Positions 54,469 to 63,424 of a stretch of DNA of 64,000 bases are shown here, in pieces. The stretch is from positions 3,968,001-4,032,000 of the forward strand of contig NZ_AP028878.1 in NCBI RefSeq assembly GCF_036511935.1, in the 5' to 3' direction. The first letter of the stretch is position 1; the number at the start of each line of letters is the position of its first letter. The stretch is from Marinobacter nanhaiticus D15-8W. GTDB taxonomy: Bacteria > Pseudomonadota > Gammaproteobacteria > Pseudomonadales > Oleiphilaceae. A program made the translations under genes and the position numbers. The notes under the pieces were generated by a model. That model had not been told where the DNA came from. It did not search any database and was given only the letters and a program-made list of their open reading frames with translations.

Positions 54469-54891
54469 TTGGCCTACGTGTCCCTGTTTTTTACGGCTCT
54501 TGCGGCAGCGACATTGCTACCGGCTTACTCGGAGGTGCTCCTTGGGGGGCTGGTCACCCAGGGGTATTCCGCGCTTGCCCTCTGGGCCTGCGCTACCGCC
54601 GGCAACACGCTGGGCTCGGTGGTGAATGGTGTGATAGGTCGGCAGGTGGAACGCTTTCGCCACAAGCGATGGTTCCCGGTCAGCGAAAAGCAGTTGAACG
54701 CTGCGCAAGAACGTTTCAACCGCTTTGGTCAGTGGTCGCTACTGATGGCATGGCTGCCGGTCGGCGGCGATGCGTTGACGCTGATCGGCGGCATCATGCG
54801 CGTGCCCTGGCTCAACTTCATCGCGTTGGTTGCCATTGGCAAGGGGATTCGCTATGCCGCCGTCCTCTGGGTGGTGATCGAAGCCACGTGA
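54469..54891 (+). CDS. YqaA-family (DedA-related) inner-membrane protein
   Basis: A 140-residue membrane protein with about three hydrophobic segments and the conserved ATAGNTLGSVVNGVIGR and LLMAWLPVGGDALTLIGGIM blocks of the SNARE-associated/DedA-like YqaA group. Its molecular function is unknown; DedA relatives affect lipid and proton homeostasis. The start is TTG at 54469 with GGAG five bases upstream. It is convergent with the ABC1-family gene, six bases from its end. Confidence 0.82.
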   Translation: MAYVSLFFTALAAATLLPAYSEVLLGGLVTQGYSALALWACATAGNTLGSVVNGVIGRQVERFRHKRWFPVSEKQLNAAQERFNRFGQWSLLMAWLPVGGDALTLIGGIMRVPWLNFIALVAIGKGIRYAAVLWVVIEAT

Positions 54892-54897
54892 CCCGGC

Positions 54898-56319
54898 TCA
54901 TCCGGCCGGACGGGTTTCCTCATCAGTGGACTCGCCGTAGAGGTAGGCACGTAGCAGGTCCTCGCCGTTGAATTCGGAACGCAGCACAGCAATGAAGGTA
55001 TAGACCCCTATCAGTTTGCGATTGAGGAAGACGAATTCCTTTGGCGGTATCCGGAAGTAGCGACTGATGGCCGAACGTGCGGCCTGCCGTGCCACCCGGG
55101 ATGGCAGGTCACTCTGTTTCCAGCGATATTGACCCTGCTCGTTCACTGCATAATCCGGCCACTCCCCGTTGGCCGGCGCCAAGGGTTCGAGCACCGACAT
55201 ACACACCTCGCCAAACCGCTTCAGAATGTCATCCGGCCAGTCGGTACTCATGAAGTGCAGCTTGATGCCACCTTCGATCACACGCTCCAGATCCCGCTCG
55301 TAGGAAGCCTTGATCATCGACCGCACCGGGTCGAGGAATTCGTCGGAATAGCTTTGCACAGCGCCGAAATCCAGCAACACGATCTTATCGGTATCGCCAT
55401 CGGTATCTTCGGCAATACGGATACGGTAGTTGCCGAAATTGGGGTCGGTCTGAATTTCCCCCCATTCGAAAAGTTCCTTGAAAAACAGCTCCAGCGCTGC
55501 CCGCCCAAGGGCGCTACGGCGCTCTAGAGATAACTCCGCCACCTTCTCTGAGCTGACCGGCCAGCCTGATTCGTAGGTGGAGGCGATCACATGATGGGTT
55601 GTGTATTCCTCCAACACCCGGGGCACCACATAACGGTCATCCCCTTCCAGCATCTGGCGAAAATGCTCTGTGGTCCTCGCTTCAAGCGCGTAATCCACCT
55701 CGCGGTGCATCATGGTTCGGACCTCTTCGAGCCAATCCTTGAACTCCGGCCCGAAGGACACCAGGCGGGCCATCGCCAGGATTTGCGCAACCGCGTTGAG
55801 GTCGCTGTCCACCGCCTCGTCCACTCCGGGATACTGGATCTTCAGCACCAGTTCCAGACCGTCGGATTTGCGCACCGCGCGATGCACCTGCCCGAGGGAA
55901 GCGGCACCGATCGGTTCGGCATCGACATCGAGCTGCGCCAGACGTTCCGCACCGAGTTCGCGCTCGAGCACTTTCTGGACCGAAGGCCAGGCCAGCGAGG
56001 TGCCTTGATCCTCAAGCGTATGCAGGGCCTCGGTCACCTCTTCCGGCAGGAAATGCTCGCCATAGAGCGCCATGACCTGGCCAATCTTCACCACGCTTCC
56101 CTTGAGCTTGCCGAGCTCTTCCACGAGGAATTCTGCCTGGCTGGATAGCATCTTGCTGTGTCTGGCTTCGCGACGCTCTTTGCTGCCAAACCAGTTGGTG
56201 GCCATATGCGTCGCCATACGGGAGCCGGCAAACAGGCCGGCCCGGGTCAGGCTGAGCCGACGTTCGAAGCTACCAGTCTTGATACGGGCGACGGAGGAAC
56301 GGGGTTTCTTGGAAGTCAT
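54898..56319 (-). CDS. ABC1/UbiB-family atypical kinase
   Basis: A 473-residue protein. KxGQ-type VKIGQVMALYGEHFLPEEVT (about residues 60-79), ASLGQVHRAV, the lysine in LVLKIQYPGVDEAVDSDL, QTDPNFGNYRI and IVLLDFGAVQSY carry the protein-kinase-like residues in the ADCK/UbiB form. Family members support ubiquinone synthesis or lipid handling by an ATPase activity. It is not beside ubiE or ubiJ, so it is likely the second, YlaK/AarF-like paralogue rather than UbiB. The ATG at 56319 was chosen at MTSKKPRSSVARIKTG; the frame continues 39 codons upstream. Confidence 0.87.
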   Translation of the reverse strand: MTSKKPRSSVARIKTGSFERRLSLTRAGLFAGSRMATHMATNWFGSKERREARHSKMLSSQAEFLVEELGKLKGSVVKIGQVMALYGEHFLPEEVTEALHTLEDQGTSLAWPSVQKVLERELGAERLAQLDVDAEPIGAASLGQVHRAVRKSDGLELVLKIQYPGVDEAVDSDLNAVAQILAMARLVSFGPEFKDWLEEVRTMMHREVDYALEARTTEHFRQMLEGDDRYVVPRVLEEYTTHHVIASTYESGWPVSSEKVAELSLERRSALGRAALELFFKELFEWGEIQTDPNFGNYRIRIAEDTDGDTDKIVLLDFGAVQSYSDEFLDPVRSMIKASYERDLERVIEGGIKLHFMSTDWPDDILKRFGEVCMSVLEPLAPANGEWPDYAVNEQGQYRWKQSDLPSRVARQAARSAISRYFRIPPKEFVFLNRKLIGVYTFIAVLRSEFNGEDLLRAYLYGESTDEETRPAG

Positions 56320-56680
56320 CAAAGGACCCAAAAAGCTGGTGAATGGCGTAGCGTCTCCAGCGGTGGAGAGGCTGCGATCCAGGCGGCCATCGATCCGGCG
56401 ACGGGGCCACATGGTTACCAAGTATACGTGAGCCATGGCCGGGCTTGATCACTCACCTGCCGCCCGTCTGCCGTTTCCGGAGCCAATGGATTCCGATCGG
56501 CTTTGTCTTGTAGTGGTTAAGGAATAGACAAAGCGCCTGAGGTTAGCACTCTACACAACGCACTATAGGGCGTTTAAGGCGTCATGTTTACGTTTTAAAA
56601 CAGAGCGCACGGGCAAACCCGGCTATGCTCAGTTAAACATTCGGGATCGGACATAAACGATAACGTATGACAACAACTAG

Positions 56681-57823
56681 ATGGTGCGACGCCTCGTACG
56701 CACGACCACTACAACGCTAACAACGATGCCCAAGTCATCCAAGTCTTTTTGGCCCGAGCCCCCAGTGCGTCAACGGGTCACGGGTGAGATTCCAGTTCCC
56801 ACGCTGATCAATTGGCTCAGCATCGGCGCCCAGCCACTGCTGCTGTTCTTCGCCTACCGTGCCGCCGGTCGGGACGACACCCTGGTGCCGAGCATACTGC
56901 TGACCTGCGCCGCGCTCCTGCTGCTCAACGCCCTGGTCTATATGATGCTACGCCACGAAACTCTACAGCGACGTACGTTCATCGTCCTGATCACCGGCCT
57001 GTTCATCTATCTGGCGATTTCCGCTGTTGAGGATGGCTCGGCCATCATCTGGCTATTCGCGTATCCACCGATCATCTTCTATATCAGCACGCTCCGTGTT
57101 GGCGTACTCGCCTGCGCATTCGGCATCGTTACGCTGATCGGCCTTTTCTCCCCCGCTGGCGACTATCTGGTGGAAACACCCTACAGCGACAGCTTCCGAC
57201 TGGTCATGATCACGGTCTTGGCGTTCGAGATGATCTCCTGTTACATCCTCGACCTTAGCCGACGTCGTAGCCAGGCCCGGCTGCTCACGCTGGCCAGGGA
57301 ATATGAGTACGCTGCCAAGCACGACGCCATGACCGGCCTGTCCAATCGCCGGGAGGGTCTGGCGCGGCTGGAGACCGAATACGAACGCTACCTGCGAAAC
57401 CGCAAGCCATTCTCTGTCATCCTGATGGACATCGATGTATTCAAGGGCGTGAACGATAACTATGGCCACCAGGCCGGTGATCAGTTGATCGTGATGGTAG
57501 CCAACAAGCTCAAGGACGGCTGCCGAAGGGTGGACATGGTGTCGCGCTGGGGCGGTGAGGAATTCCTGGCGGTCCTGCCGGAAACCCAGGTATCCGAAGC
57601 CGTGACGATGGCCAACCGCATCCGCCAGACCATTGCGGCCCAGACACTGGCCTTCGAGGGCTTGCCGATTCGCACCAGCATCAGCGCTGGCGTCGCCACC
57701 ATTCATGGCGCCGAATCGACCAACCATCTGTTACAGCGGGCTGACGAAGCACTCTATACGGCCAAGGCCACAGGAAGGAACCGAGTTTGCAGCGGCGAAG
57801 TACCCGAACAGGATAGCGCCTAA
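56681..57823 (+). CDS. Membrane-bound diguanylate cyclase (GGDEF)
   Basis: A 380-residue enzyme with about five to six transmembrane helices in the N-terminal part (about residues 40-195; LINWLSIGAQPLLLFFAYRA, ILLTCAALLLLNALVYMML) and a C-terminal GGDEF domain (about 210-370). The signature is RWGGEEF, with the catalytic acids present. The RxxD I-site (RRVD) just before it allows feedback inhibition by c-di-GMP. The domain is likely active, unlike the GGGTF protein at 17332. No ribosome-binding site decides between the ATG at 56681 and one at 56726. Confidence 0.92.
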   Translation: MVRRLVRTTTTTLTTMPKSSKSFWPEPPVRQRVTGEIPVPTLINWLSIGAQPLLLFFAYRAAGRDDTLVPSILLTCAALLLLNALVYMMLRHETLQRRTFIVLITGLFIYLAISAVEDGSAIIWLFAYPPIIFYISTLRVGVLACAFGIVTLIGLFSPAGDYLVETPYSDSFRLVMITVLAFEMISCYILDLSRRRSQARLLTLAREYEYAAKHDAMTGLSNRREGLARLETEYERYLRNRKPFSVILMDIDVFKGVNDNYGHQAGDQLIVMVANKLKDGCRRVDMVSRWGGEEFLAVLPETQVSEAVTMANRIRQTIAAQTLAFEGLPIRTSISAGVATIHGAESTNHLLQRADEALYTAKATGRNRVCSGEVPEQDSA

Positions 57824-57893
57824 CCATTCGACACACTCTCGGCCAAAAATACCCGGCGAAAAGCGATTGGACGAAGAAAGCTCGCTAAAGTAT

Positions 57894-58583
57894 CTAAGCA
57901 ACCGGTGGCGAGAGCGCATGAACGCCGTTTTCCGGTAACGTAGTTTCCGTGTCAGCTATTTTGAGGTTCAGGCGACGGGCCAGGATTTCGACTAACGCAT
58001 CCTGCACTCCCTGCATAGTCGCGTGGGGCGCGTAATCCACGACCTGGGACATGGCCATGCCTGCCAACCCGCATGGATTTATGCGACGGAAGGGCTCCAG
58101 ATCCATATCTACATTCAGGGCCAGGCCGTGAAACGAACAACCACGCCGGATACGCAGCCCCAATGACGCGATCTTGGTCCCTTGGGTATAAACGCCCGGT
58201 GCATCTGGCCGGGGTGCCGCTTCGATATCCAGATCTCCGAGCATCTCGACGATTGAATCCTCAATGGCCGACACCAGATGGCGCACCCCGAAATGGGCAC
58301 GGTGTAAGTCGACCAAGAGGTAGATCACCAACTGCCCTGGACCGTGATAGGTCACCTGGCCGCCGCGATCCACCTGAACAACGGGAATATCGCCCGGCGC
58401 CAGGATATGCTCCGCCTTGCCGGCCTGCCCCTGGGTATAGACCCGGGGATGCTCGAGGCACCAGAGCTCATCCGGCGTGTCGGGCCCACGGCTGGCCGTA
58501 AACGTCTTCATCGCCTCCCAGGTTTCCAGGTAGGGTTGGAGCCCAAGATGGCGGATGGTTACGGGCAGGATCTGCTGCTCCAT
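57894..58583 (-). CDS. lipB: Octanoyl-[acyl-carrier-protein]:protein octanoyltransferase
   Basis: A 229-residue transferase that moves octanoate from ACP onto the lipoyl domains of dehydrogenases. [20 protein letters not shown] (about residues 71-90) and [18 protein letters not shown] (with the catalytic Lys) match the family, and [12 protein letters not shown] holds the catalytic Cys. A GTG at 58601 would extend it by six residues. It follows the ybeD gene closely; lipA is not next to it, unlike in E. coli and Pseudomonas. Confidence 0.95.
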   Translation of the reverse strand: MEQQILPVTIRHLGLQPYLETWEAMKTFTASRGPDTPDELWCLEHPRVYTQGQAGKAEHILAPGDIPVVQVDRGGQVTYHGPGQLVIYLLVDLHRAHFGVRHLVSAIEDSIVEMLGDLDIEAAPRPDAPGVYTQGTKIASLGLRIRRGCSFHGLALNVDMDLEPFRRINPCGLAGMAMSQVVDYAPHATMQGVQDALVEILARRLNLKIADTETTLPENGVHALSPPVA

Positions 58584-58602
58584 ATCGCTAACGGTACGCA
58601 CC

Positions 58603-58872
58603 TTAGAGGACCATATGCACCCGACCGCTGGCCTTGAGCTCTTCGAACAGGGCCTTCAGTTGCGGTTCACCAGTAGCAACGATCTTCACCTGCACCGAGG
58701 TGAAACGCCCCTGGCGGCTTTCATTGAGGGTCACGTCCGCTTCGGTGATGCCCGGCGCGTGGCGTTCGACGACTTCCACGACGAACTCCTGGAAATCAGG
58801 CGCCGCGTTGCCAATCACCTTGATGACATAATCGCAGGGAAACTCGATTTTCGGCGGTTGCGGTTCACTCAT
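58603..58872 (-). CDS. ybeD: YbeD-like DUF493 protein
   Basis: An 89-residue protein beginning [20 protein letters not shown], with the conserved [16 protein letters not shown] and an ending [20 protein letters not shown]493 has an ACT-like fold of unknown role and sits between dacA and lipB in many gammaproteobacteria. GAGGAG lies six bases before the ATG. A longer frame upstream was rejected as it is Ser-rich and unlike the family. Confidence 0.95.
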   Translation of the reverse strand: MSEPQPPKIEFPCDYVIKVIGNAAPDFQEFVVEVVERHAPGITEADVTLNESRQGRFTSVQVKIVATGEPQLKALFEELKASGRVHMVL

Positions 58873-58921
58873 AACACTCTCCTCGCCGTCGCATACATCA
58901 GCACGGCTTTTATCCCCGGCA

Positions 58922-60094
58922 TCAGTTGAACAGCTGGACGAAGAACAGCTTGATGGCATCCCAGATACGCTTGAAGAAGCCACCTTCAGGCACCTCTTCC
59001 AACGCAACCACCGGCCGGTTGACGATCTCTTCGCCATTCAGCATAACGCGGACCTGTCCCAGCTCCTGACCGGCCTGCACCGGCGCCTGGATAACCGAGT
59101 CGATATCCATCACCGATTCCAGCGAACCCTTGCTACCACGGGGAATGGTTACGACGGCATCGTCAGCCACGCCCATCTGGACCTTTTCGGCCTTTCCGCC
59201 CCAGACCTGGGCCTCATTAAGGACTTCGCCGGCAGAGAACAGCGAATGGGTCTCGAAATAACGGAAGCCGTAATTGAGCAGCTTCTGTACTTCCTGCGCC
59301 CGGGCATTTTCGCTGTTAGTACCCATCACTGTGGCGATCAGGCGCATGCCCTCGCGCTCGGCGGAGGCCACCAGACAGTAGCCAGCTTCTTCGGTGTGAC
59401 CGGTCTTCAAGCCGTCGACGGACGGGTCGCGCCACAGCAGGCTGTTGCGGTTGGGTTGACGGATATCGTTATAGGTGAAGTATTTCTGTTCGTAGATCGG
59501 GTAGTTTTCCGGGTAGTCGTTGATGATCGCCTTCGCCAACAATGCCAGGTCGTAAGCGGAGGAATAATGCGTCTCGGAAGGCAGTCCCGTGGCATTGATG
59601 AAATGGGAATCCTGCATGCCCAAGATCTGAGCCTGCTGGTTCATGATATCGGCGAAGGCACCTTCACTACCGGCGATGAATTCAGCCAACGCCACGCTGG
59701 CATCGTTGCCGGACTGGATGATCACACCCTTGAGCAGTTGCTCCACGGGTACCTGTGTACCCTCCTTGACGAACATGCGCGAGCCGCCGGTTTGCCACGC
59801 ATTTACGCTGACAGGCACCTGATCTTCCAGTGCAATGCGCCCTTCATCCAGCTCGCGCTCGACGATATAGGCGGTCATCATCTTGGTCAGACTTGCCGGT
59901 GGCAGACGCTCATGGCTGTTGCCCTCGACGATGATGCGACCACTCTCCGCGTCCATGAGGATGTAGGAGCTCGCCGCAATCTGGGGCGGCGAGGGAATCA
60001 GGACCTGCTGGGATTGTGCAGCAGCCGTCGCCACCAGTGCGAATGTGAAGGTCACTACGTAGAGAAATGTCTGGAAAACCGTCTTGTTAGCCAT
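58922..60094 (-). CDS. dacA: D-alanyl-D-alanine carboxypeptidase (PBP5/6 type)
   Basis: A 390-residue penicillin-binding protein. A signal peptide at 1-27 (MANKTVFQTFLYVVTFTFAL and on) is followed by the active-site serine in S68-L-T-K71, S128-G-N130 and K-T-G in LKTGHTEEAGYCLV. The C-terminal amphipathic helix IWDAIKLFFVQLFN anchors it to the outer face of the inner membrane. It trims the terminal D-Ala of peptidoglycan stems. It is part of the elongation operon. Confidence 0.97.
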   Translation of the reverse strand: MANKTVFQTFLYVVTFTFALVATAAAQSQQVLIPSPPQIAASSYILMDAESGRIIVEGNSHERLPPASLTKMMTAYIVERELDEGRIALEDQVPVSVNAWQTGGSRMFVKEGTQVPVEQLLKGVIIQSGNDASVALAEFIAGSEGAFADIMNQQAQILGMQDSHFINATGLPSETHYSSAYDLALLAKAIINDYPENYPIYEQKYFTYNDIRQPNRNSLLWRDPSVDGLKTGHTEEAGYCLVASAEREGMRLIATVMGTNSENARAQEVQKLLNYGFRYFETHSLFSAGEVLNEAQVWGGKAEKVQMGVADDAVVTIPRGSKGSLESVMDIDSVIQAPVQAGQELGQVRVMLNGEEIVNRPVVALEEVPEGGFFKRIWDAIKLFFVQLFN

Positions 60095-60178
60095 GGATCC
60101 GTTCAGTTGTTACATCAGTTGGGGGCACCGGCGAGCGGCGCCACGGTTCAGTCGTCGGATTTTATCCGGCTGTCGGAG

Positions 60179-61048
60179 CTATAAGGGATCGGTCACCAAT
60201 ATGGGGCGCCCCAGCCCCACCTGCTCGATCATTCTGCTTTGTTCTTCCGCCACGCCCCGCTGGGCAAAAGGCCCGACCTGTACCCGGTGATACTGCCCGG
60301 CCGCAAATACCCTCACCGGCGAATCGGTCACATTGCGCAGCCTCTGGGATAACTGCTGGGCGGATTCAGGCTGGCTGAACGACGCGACCTGCACAAAGAT
60401 CCCCTGTTCGCCCGACGACGTGGGGCTGGCCGGCGCCGGTGCAGGCACTGTTTTGCCCTTGCCTTCGCCAGCGACCTGCATACTACCATCCGGGAACACA
60501 GTTATCGCTGCAATCTCGACGCGCGCGGTACCTCGGCCCTGATAGCCCAGTTTCTTGGCCGCGGCATAGGACAAGTCAATAATGCGGTCGCCGTGGAACG
60601 GCCCCCGGTCATTGACCCGGACGATCGCCTGGCGCCCATTGTCGAGGTTGGTAACCCGCACATAGCTGGGCAACGGCAGATTCTTGTGGGCGGCGGTCAT
60701 CTGGTACATGTCGAAAATCTCGCCGTTCGATGTCTTGTGCCCGTGGAATTTCTCCCCGTACCAACTGGCCGTGCCGCGCTGGACGAAGCTCGAAGCGTCC
60801 GCCAGCACCGTGTACTGCTTGCCCCACACCGTATAGGGCGACTTGTTACCACCTCGGCTATACGGCTCATGGCGGGGCACCGCGTCTTCCAGGTCACTTG
60901 CATCGAAATCGCCGGACGGCGCCCGATCCTGGCTGATGCTGTAGCGAGACGACGAGGACGGCTGTGGCGACGAGGCGCAACCGGCCAGGAATGCCAACAG
61001 AACCAGTATCCCGGAGCAAAGTATGGGCTGCGTTGTACTTGTTCTCAT
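60179..61048 (-). CDS. rlpA: Septal ring lytic transglycosylase RlpA-like lipoprotein with SPOR domain
   Basis: A 289-residue lipoprotein. The lipobox is LAFLAGC (about residues 19-25). The double-psi barrel domain (about 90-180) has GTASWYGEKFHGHKTSNGE and IVRVNDRGPFHGDRIIDLS with the catalytic Asp/His region. A C-terminal SPOR domain (about 215-285; GIFVQVASFSQPESAQQLSQ) binds denuded glycan at the septum. In Pseudomonas RlpA cleaves naked glycan strands. Confidence 0.95.
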   Translation of the reverse strand: MRTSTTQPILCSGILVLLAFLAGCASSPQPSSSSRYSISQDRAPSGDFDASDLEDAVPRHEPYSRGGNKSPYTVWGKQYTVLADASSFVQRGTASWYGEKFHGHKTSNGEIFDMYQMTAAHKNLPLPSYVRVTNLDNGRQAIVRVNDRGPFHGDRIIDLSYAAAKKLGYQGRGTARVEIAAITVFPDGSMQVAGEGKGKTVPAPAPASPTSSGEQGIFVQVASFSQPESAQQLSQRLRNVTDSPVRVFAAGQYHRVQVGPFAQRGVAEEQSRMIEQVGLGRPILVTDPL

Positions 61049-61077
61049 CTACGCTGTCCGCCTGTCAAACCACATCT

Positions 61078-62094
61078 TCAACTCTGCCCGCCCACAGCTG
61101 CACCCTCTTCGGCCAGGGCGCGCGATAACTCCAGTACCGCCATGGCATAGAGATGACTGTGATTGTAGCGGGTGATCACATAAAAGTTTGGGTATGTCAG
61201 CCAATCCTGATGACCTCGCTCAGCTTCCAGCTTAATCAAGCGTGCCGGCGAGGTGTCGTCGAGATCGGCTTTGGGCTCGATACCCGCGTTGCGATAATCC
61301 CCAAGGGTCAAGGTGGGCTTTAGCCCCTCCGTATAAAGCCCGGGATCCAACCCAGCCGAGTCAATCTGCTCGGCAATCGGTGCTCCGCTCTGCCAGCCAT
61401 GGCGGGCAAAGTAATTGGCTACACTACCGATCGCATCCACCGGATTTTCGATAATATCGGCATGCCCATCATCGTCGAAATCGACGGCATAATGCCGGTA
61501 ACTGCTGGGAATAAACTGGCCATAGCCCATCGCACCCGCATACGAGCCCATTAGGACCGTGGGATCCAGATCCTGTTCCCGAACCATCAGGAAATACTCG
61601 CTCAGCTGTTTACGAAAGAAACGACTACGCGGCGGATAGTCGAAGGCCAGCGTGGAGAGCGCGTCGATCACCCGATAGCGGCCAGCATACTGGCCGTACT
61701 GGGTCTCGACCCCAATGATGGCAGCAACAATGTAGCGGGAAACACCGAAAGCCTGTTCTGCACGGGCGAAGGTATCGGCATACTCCCGCAGGAAAGCACG
61801 ACCGCTGTTAATCCGCGAAGGTTTGATGAAAATATTTCTGTATTCGTACCAGGTCAACCGTTTCTCTGCCGGCCGACTGATAGCCTCCAGGATCGAAGGC
61901 TGTTGGGTTGCAGTCGCCAGCCATTGTTCCAGCGTTTCCCGGTCGAAGGCGTGACTGGAGACCAAGTCGTTGATAAAGGCCTTTCCTTCAGCGGTTTCCA
62001 CATAATTCGCCCGGACCGATGCAGTGTGCACAGTCAGGACAACGATTACTGGAAGGAAAAGCAGGCAGCGGAATGCGGTCAACCGCAGCGACAT
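61078..62094 (-). CDS. mltB: Lytic murein transglycosylase B
   Basis: A 338-residue MltB/SltB-family enzyme. The signal sequence is at 1-29. The catalytic glutamate is E130 in AAIIGVETQYGQYAGRYR. LSTLAFDYPPRSRFFRKQL and GAMGYGQFIPSSYRHYAVDF are the substrate-groove signatures. There is no lipobox, so it is likely periplasmic soluble like SltB. AGGGG precedes the ATG. It lies between rodA and rlpA in the elongation operon. Confidence 0.95.
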   Translation of the reverse strand: MSLRLTAFRCLLFLPVIVVLTVHTASVRANYVETAEGKAFINDLVSSHAFDRETLEQWLATATQQPSILEAISRPAEKRLTWYEYRNIFIKPSRINSGRAFLREYADTFARAEQAFGVSRYIVAAIIGVETQYGQYAGRYRVIDALSTLAFDYPPRSRFFRKQLSEYFLMVREQDLDPTVLMGSYAGAMGYGQFIPSSYRHYAVDFDDDGHADIIENPVDAIGSVANYFARHGWQSGAPIAEQIDSAGLDPGLYTEGLKPTLTLGDYRNAGIEPKADLDDTSPARLIKLEAERGHQDWLTYPNFYVITRYNHSHLYAMAVLELSRALAEEGAAVGGQS

Positions 62095-62281
62095 GGTCTA
62101 CCCCTGAGTATTCTTCTTGCTTGTGTCAGGCCGATGGCGCAATGCATTGTGCCCCTCTGGAGCACAAACAACTCGGAAAGCACGGTTCTACGGCGCGAAA
62201 GATTATCATGCTGCTTATTTGCACAGCTACCGCCCTTAGCGGTCATGAACAAAAGGTAACACCCGGCTCCCCCAACTCCCG

Positions 62282-63424
62282 TCAGGCGGAGATCATTCGT
62301 CTGTGCGTATGGATCGACATCATGATGCCGAATCCCGCCATCAGCGTGACGATCGAGGTGCCCCCGTAGCTTACCAATGGCAGCGGAACCCCGACGATGG
62401 GCAGGATGCCACTGACCATACCGATGTTGACGAACACGTAGATAAAGAAAGTCATGGTCAAGGCCCCAGCCACCAGGCGACCGAAGGAGTCCTGGGCGTA
62501 GACCGCGATGTAGAGACATCGGGCAATAATCAGCAGGTAAAGGGTGATTAGGGCGGCCACACCGATAAACCCGAACTCCTCTGCCAAGACAGCCACGATA
62601 AAGTCAGTGTGGCTCTCGGGCAGGAAGTCGAGATGGGATTGGGTGCCCTGCAGCCAGCCCTTGCCACTGAGACCACCCGAGCCTATGGCCGTTTTCGATT
62701 GGATAATGTTCCAGCCGGCGCCGAGCGGGTCGCTCTCGGGATCCAGCAGGGTCAGTACCCGCTGCTTCTGGTAGTCATGCATGACGAAGAACCACATGGC
62801 CGGCGCTGCAACCGCCACCATCCCGACAAAAGCGCCGATGAGCTTCCAGCTCATTCCCGCAAAGAAAATCACGAAGAGGCCAGCCAGGCCAACCAATAGG
62901 GCTGTCCCCAGATCCGGCTGGCGGATAATCAGCACCATGGGCAGGATCGTAATCGCGAGGGCAATGGCAACCCGCGAGAGTTTGGGCGGCAGGAAATGCC
63001 GAGACAGGTACCAGGCGGTCATGATGGGCACCGCCAGCTTCATAAACTCGGAGGGCTGGAAACGCGGCAATCCAGGCAAACTCAGCCAACGTTGCGCCCC
63101 TTTGGCGCCGACGCCAACCATCAGCACCGCAATCAGGGCAATCAACCCCAACCCGTAAAGCCAGGGCGCCCAGCGTCGATAGACCGCGGGATCAAGCTGG
63201 GCAAACACGACCATTACTACCAGCGCCACACCGATACGCGCGCACTGGGACTCGACCACCGCCATGCTACTGTCACCGCCGCTGTAAAGCACGAACAGCC
63301 CGGCGACCAGGAGGACCAGCAGAAGAATCAAAAGAATCGGGTCCAGATGGATCGAAGACAGCAAACCACGCGGCGCACCGATTGTCTGCCCCGGCATCTG
63401 GCGAATGAAATCACGACTAGCCAT
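62282..63424 (-). CDS. rodA: Rod-shape SEDS peptidoglycan glycosyltransferase RodA
   Basis: A 380-residue membrane protein of the SEDS family with about ten helices. LPGLPRFQPSEFMKLAVPIM (about residues 110-129), QPDLGTALLVGLAGLFVIFF and the large loop ending SHLDFLPESHTDFIVAVLAE carry the conserved residues, and the C-terminal GVPLPLVSYGGTSIVTLMAG is diagnostic. The start ATG at 63424 overlaps the stop of mrdA by eight bases. Confidence 0.97.
   Translation of the reverse strand: MASRDFIRQMPGQTIGAPRGLLSSIHLDPILLILLLVLLVAGLFVLYSGGDSSMAVVESQCARIGVALVVMVVFAQLDPAVYRRWAPWLYGLGLIALIAVLMVGVGAKGAQRWLSLPGLPRFQPSEFMKLAVPIMTAWYLSRHFLPPKLSRVAIALAITILPMVLIIRQPDLGTALLVGLAGLFVIFFAGMSWKLIGAFVGMVAVAAPAMWFFVMHDYQKQRVLTLLDPESDPLGAGWNIIQSKTAIGSGGLSGKGWLQGTQSHLDFLPESHTDFIVAVLAEEFGFIGVAALITLYLLIIARCLYIAVYAQDSFGRLVAGALTMTFFIYVFVNIGMVSGILPIVGVPLPLVSYGGTSIVTLMAGFGIMMSIHTHRRMISA

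Noticed and set aside
59246..60184. 312-residue plus-strand frame opposite dacA
   Set aside because: It is a shadow of a clear PBP5-type gene with SxxK, SGN and KTG motifs.
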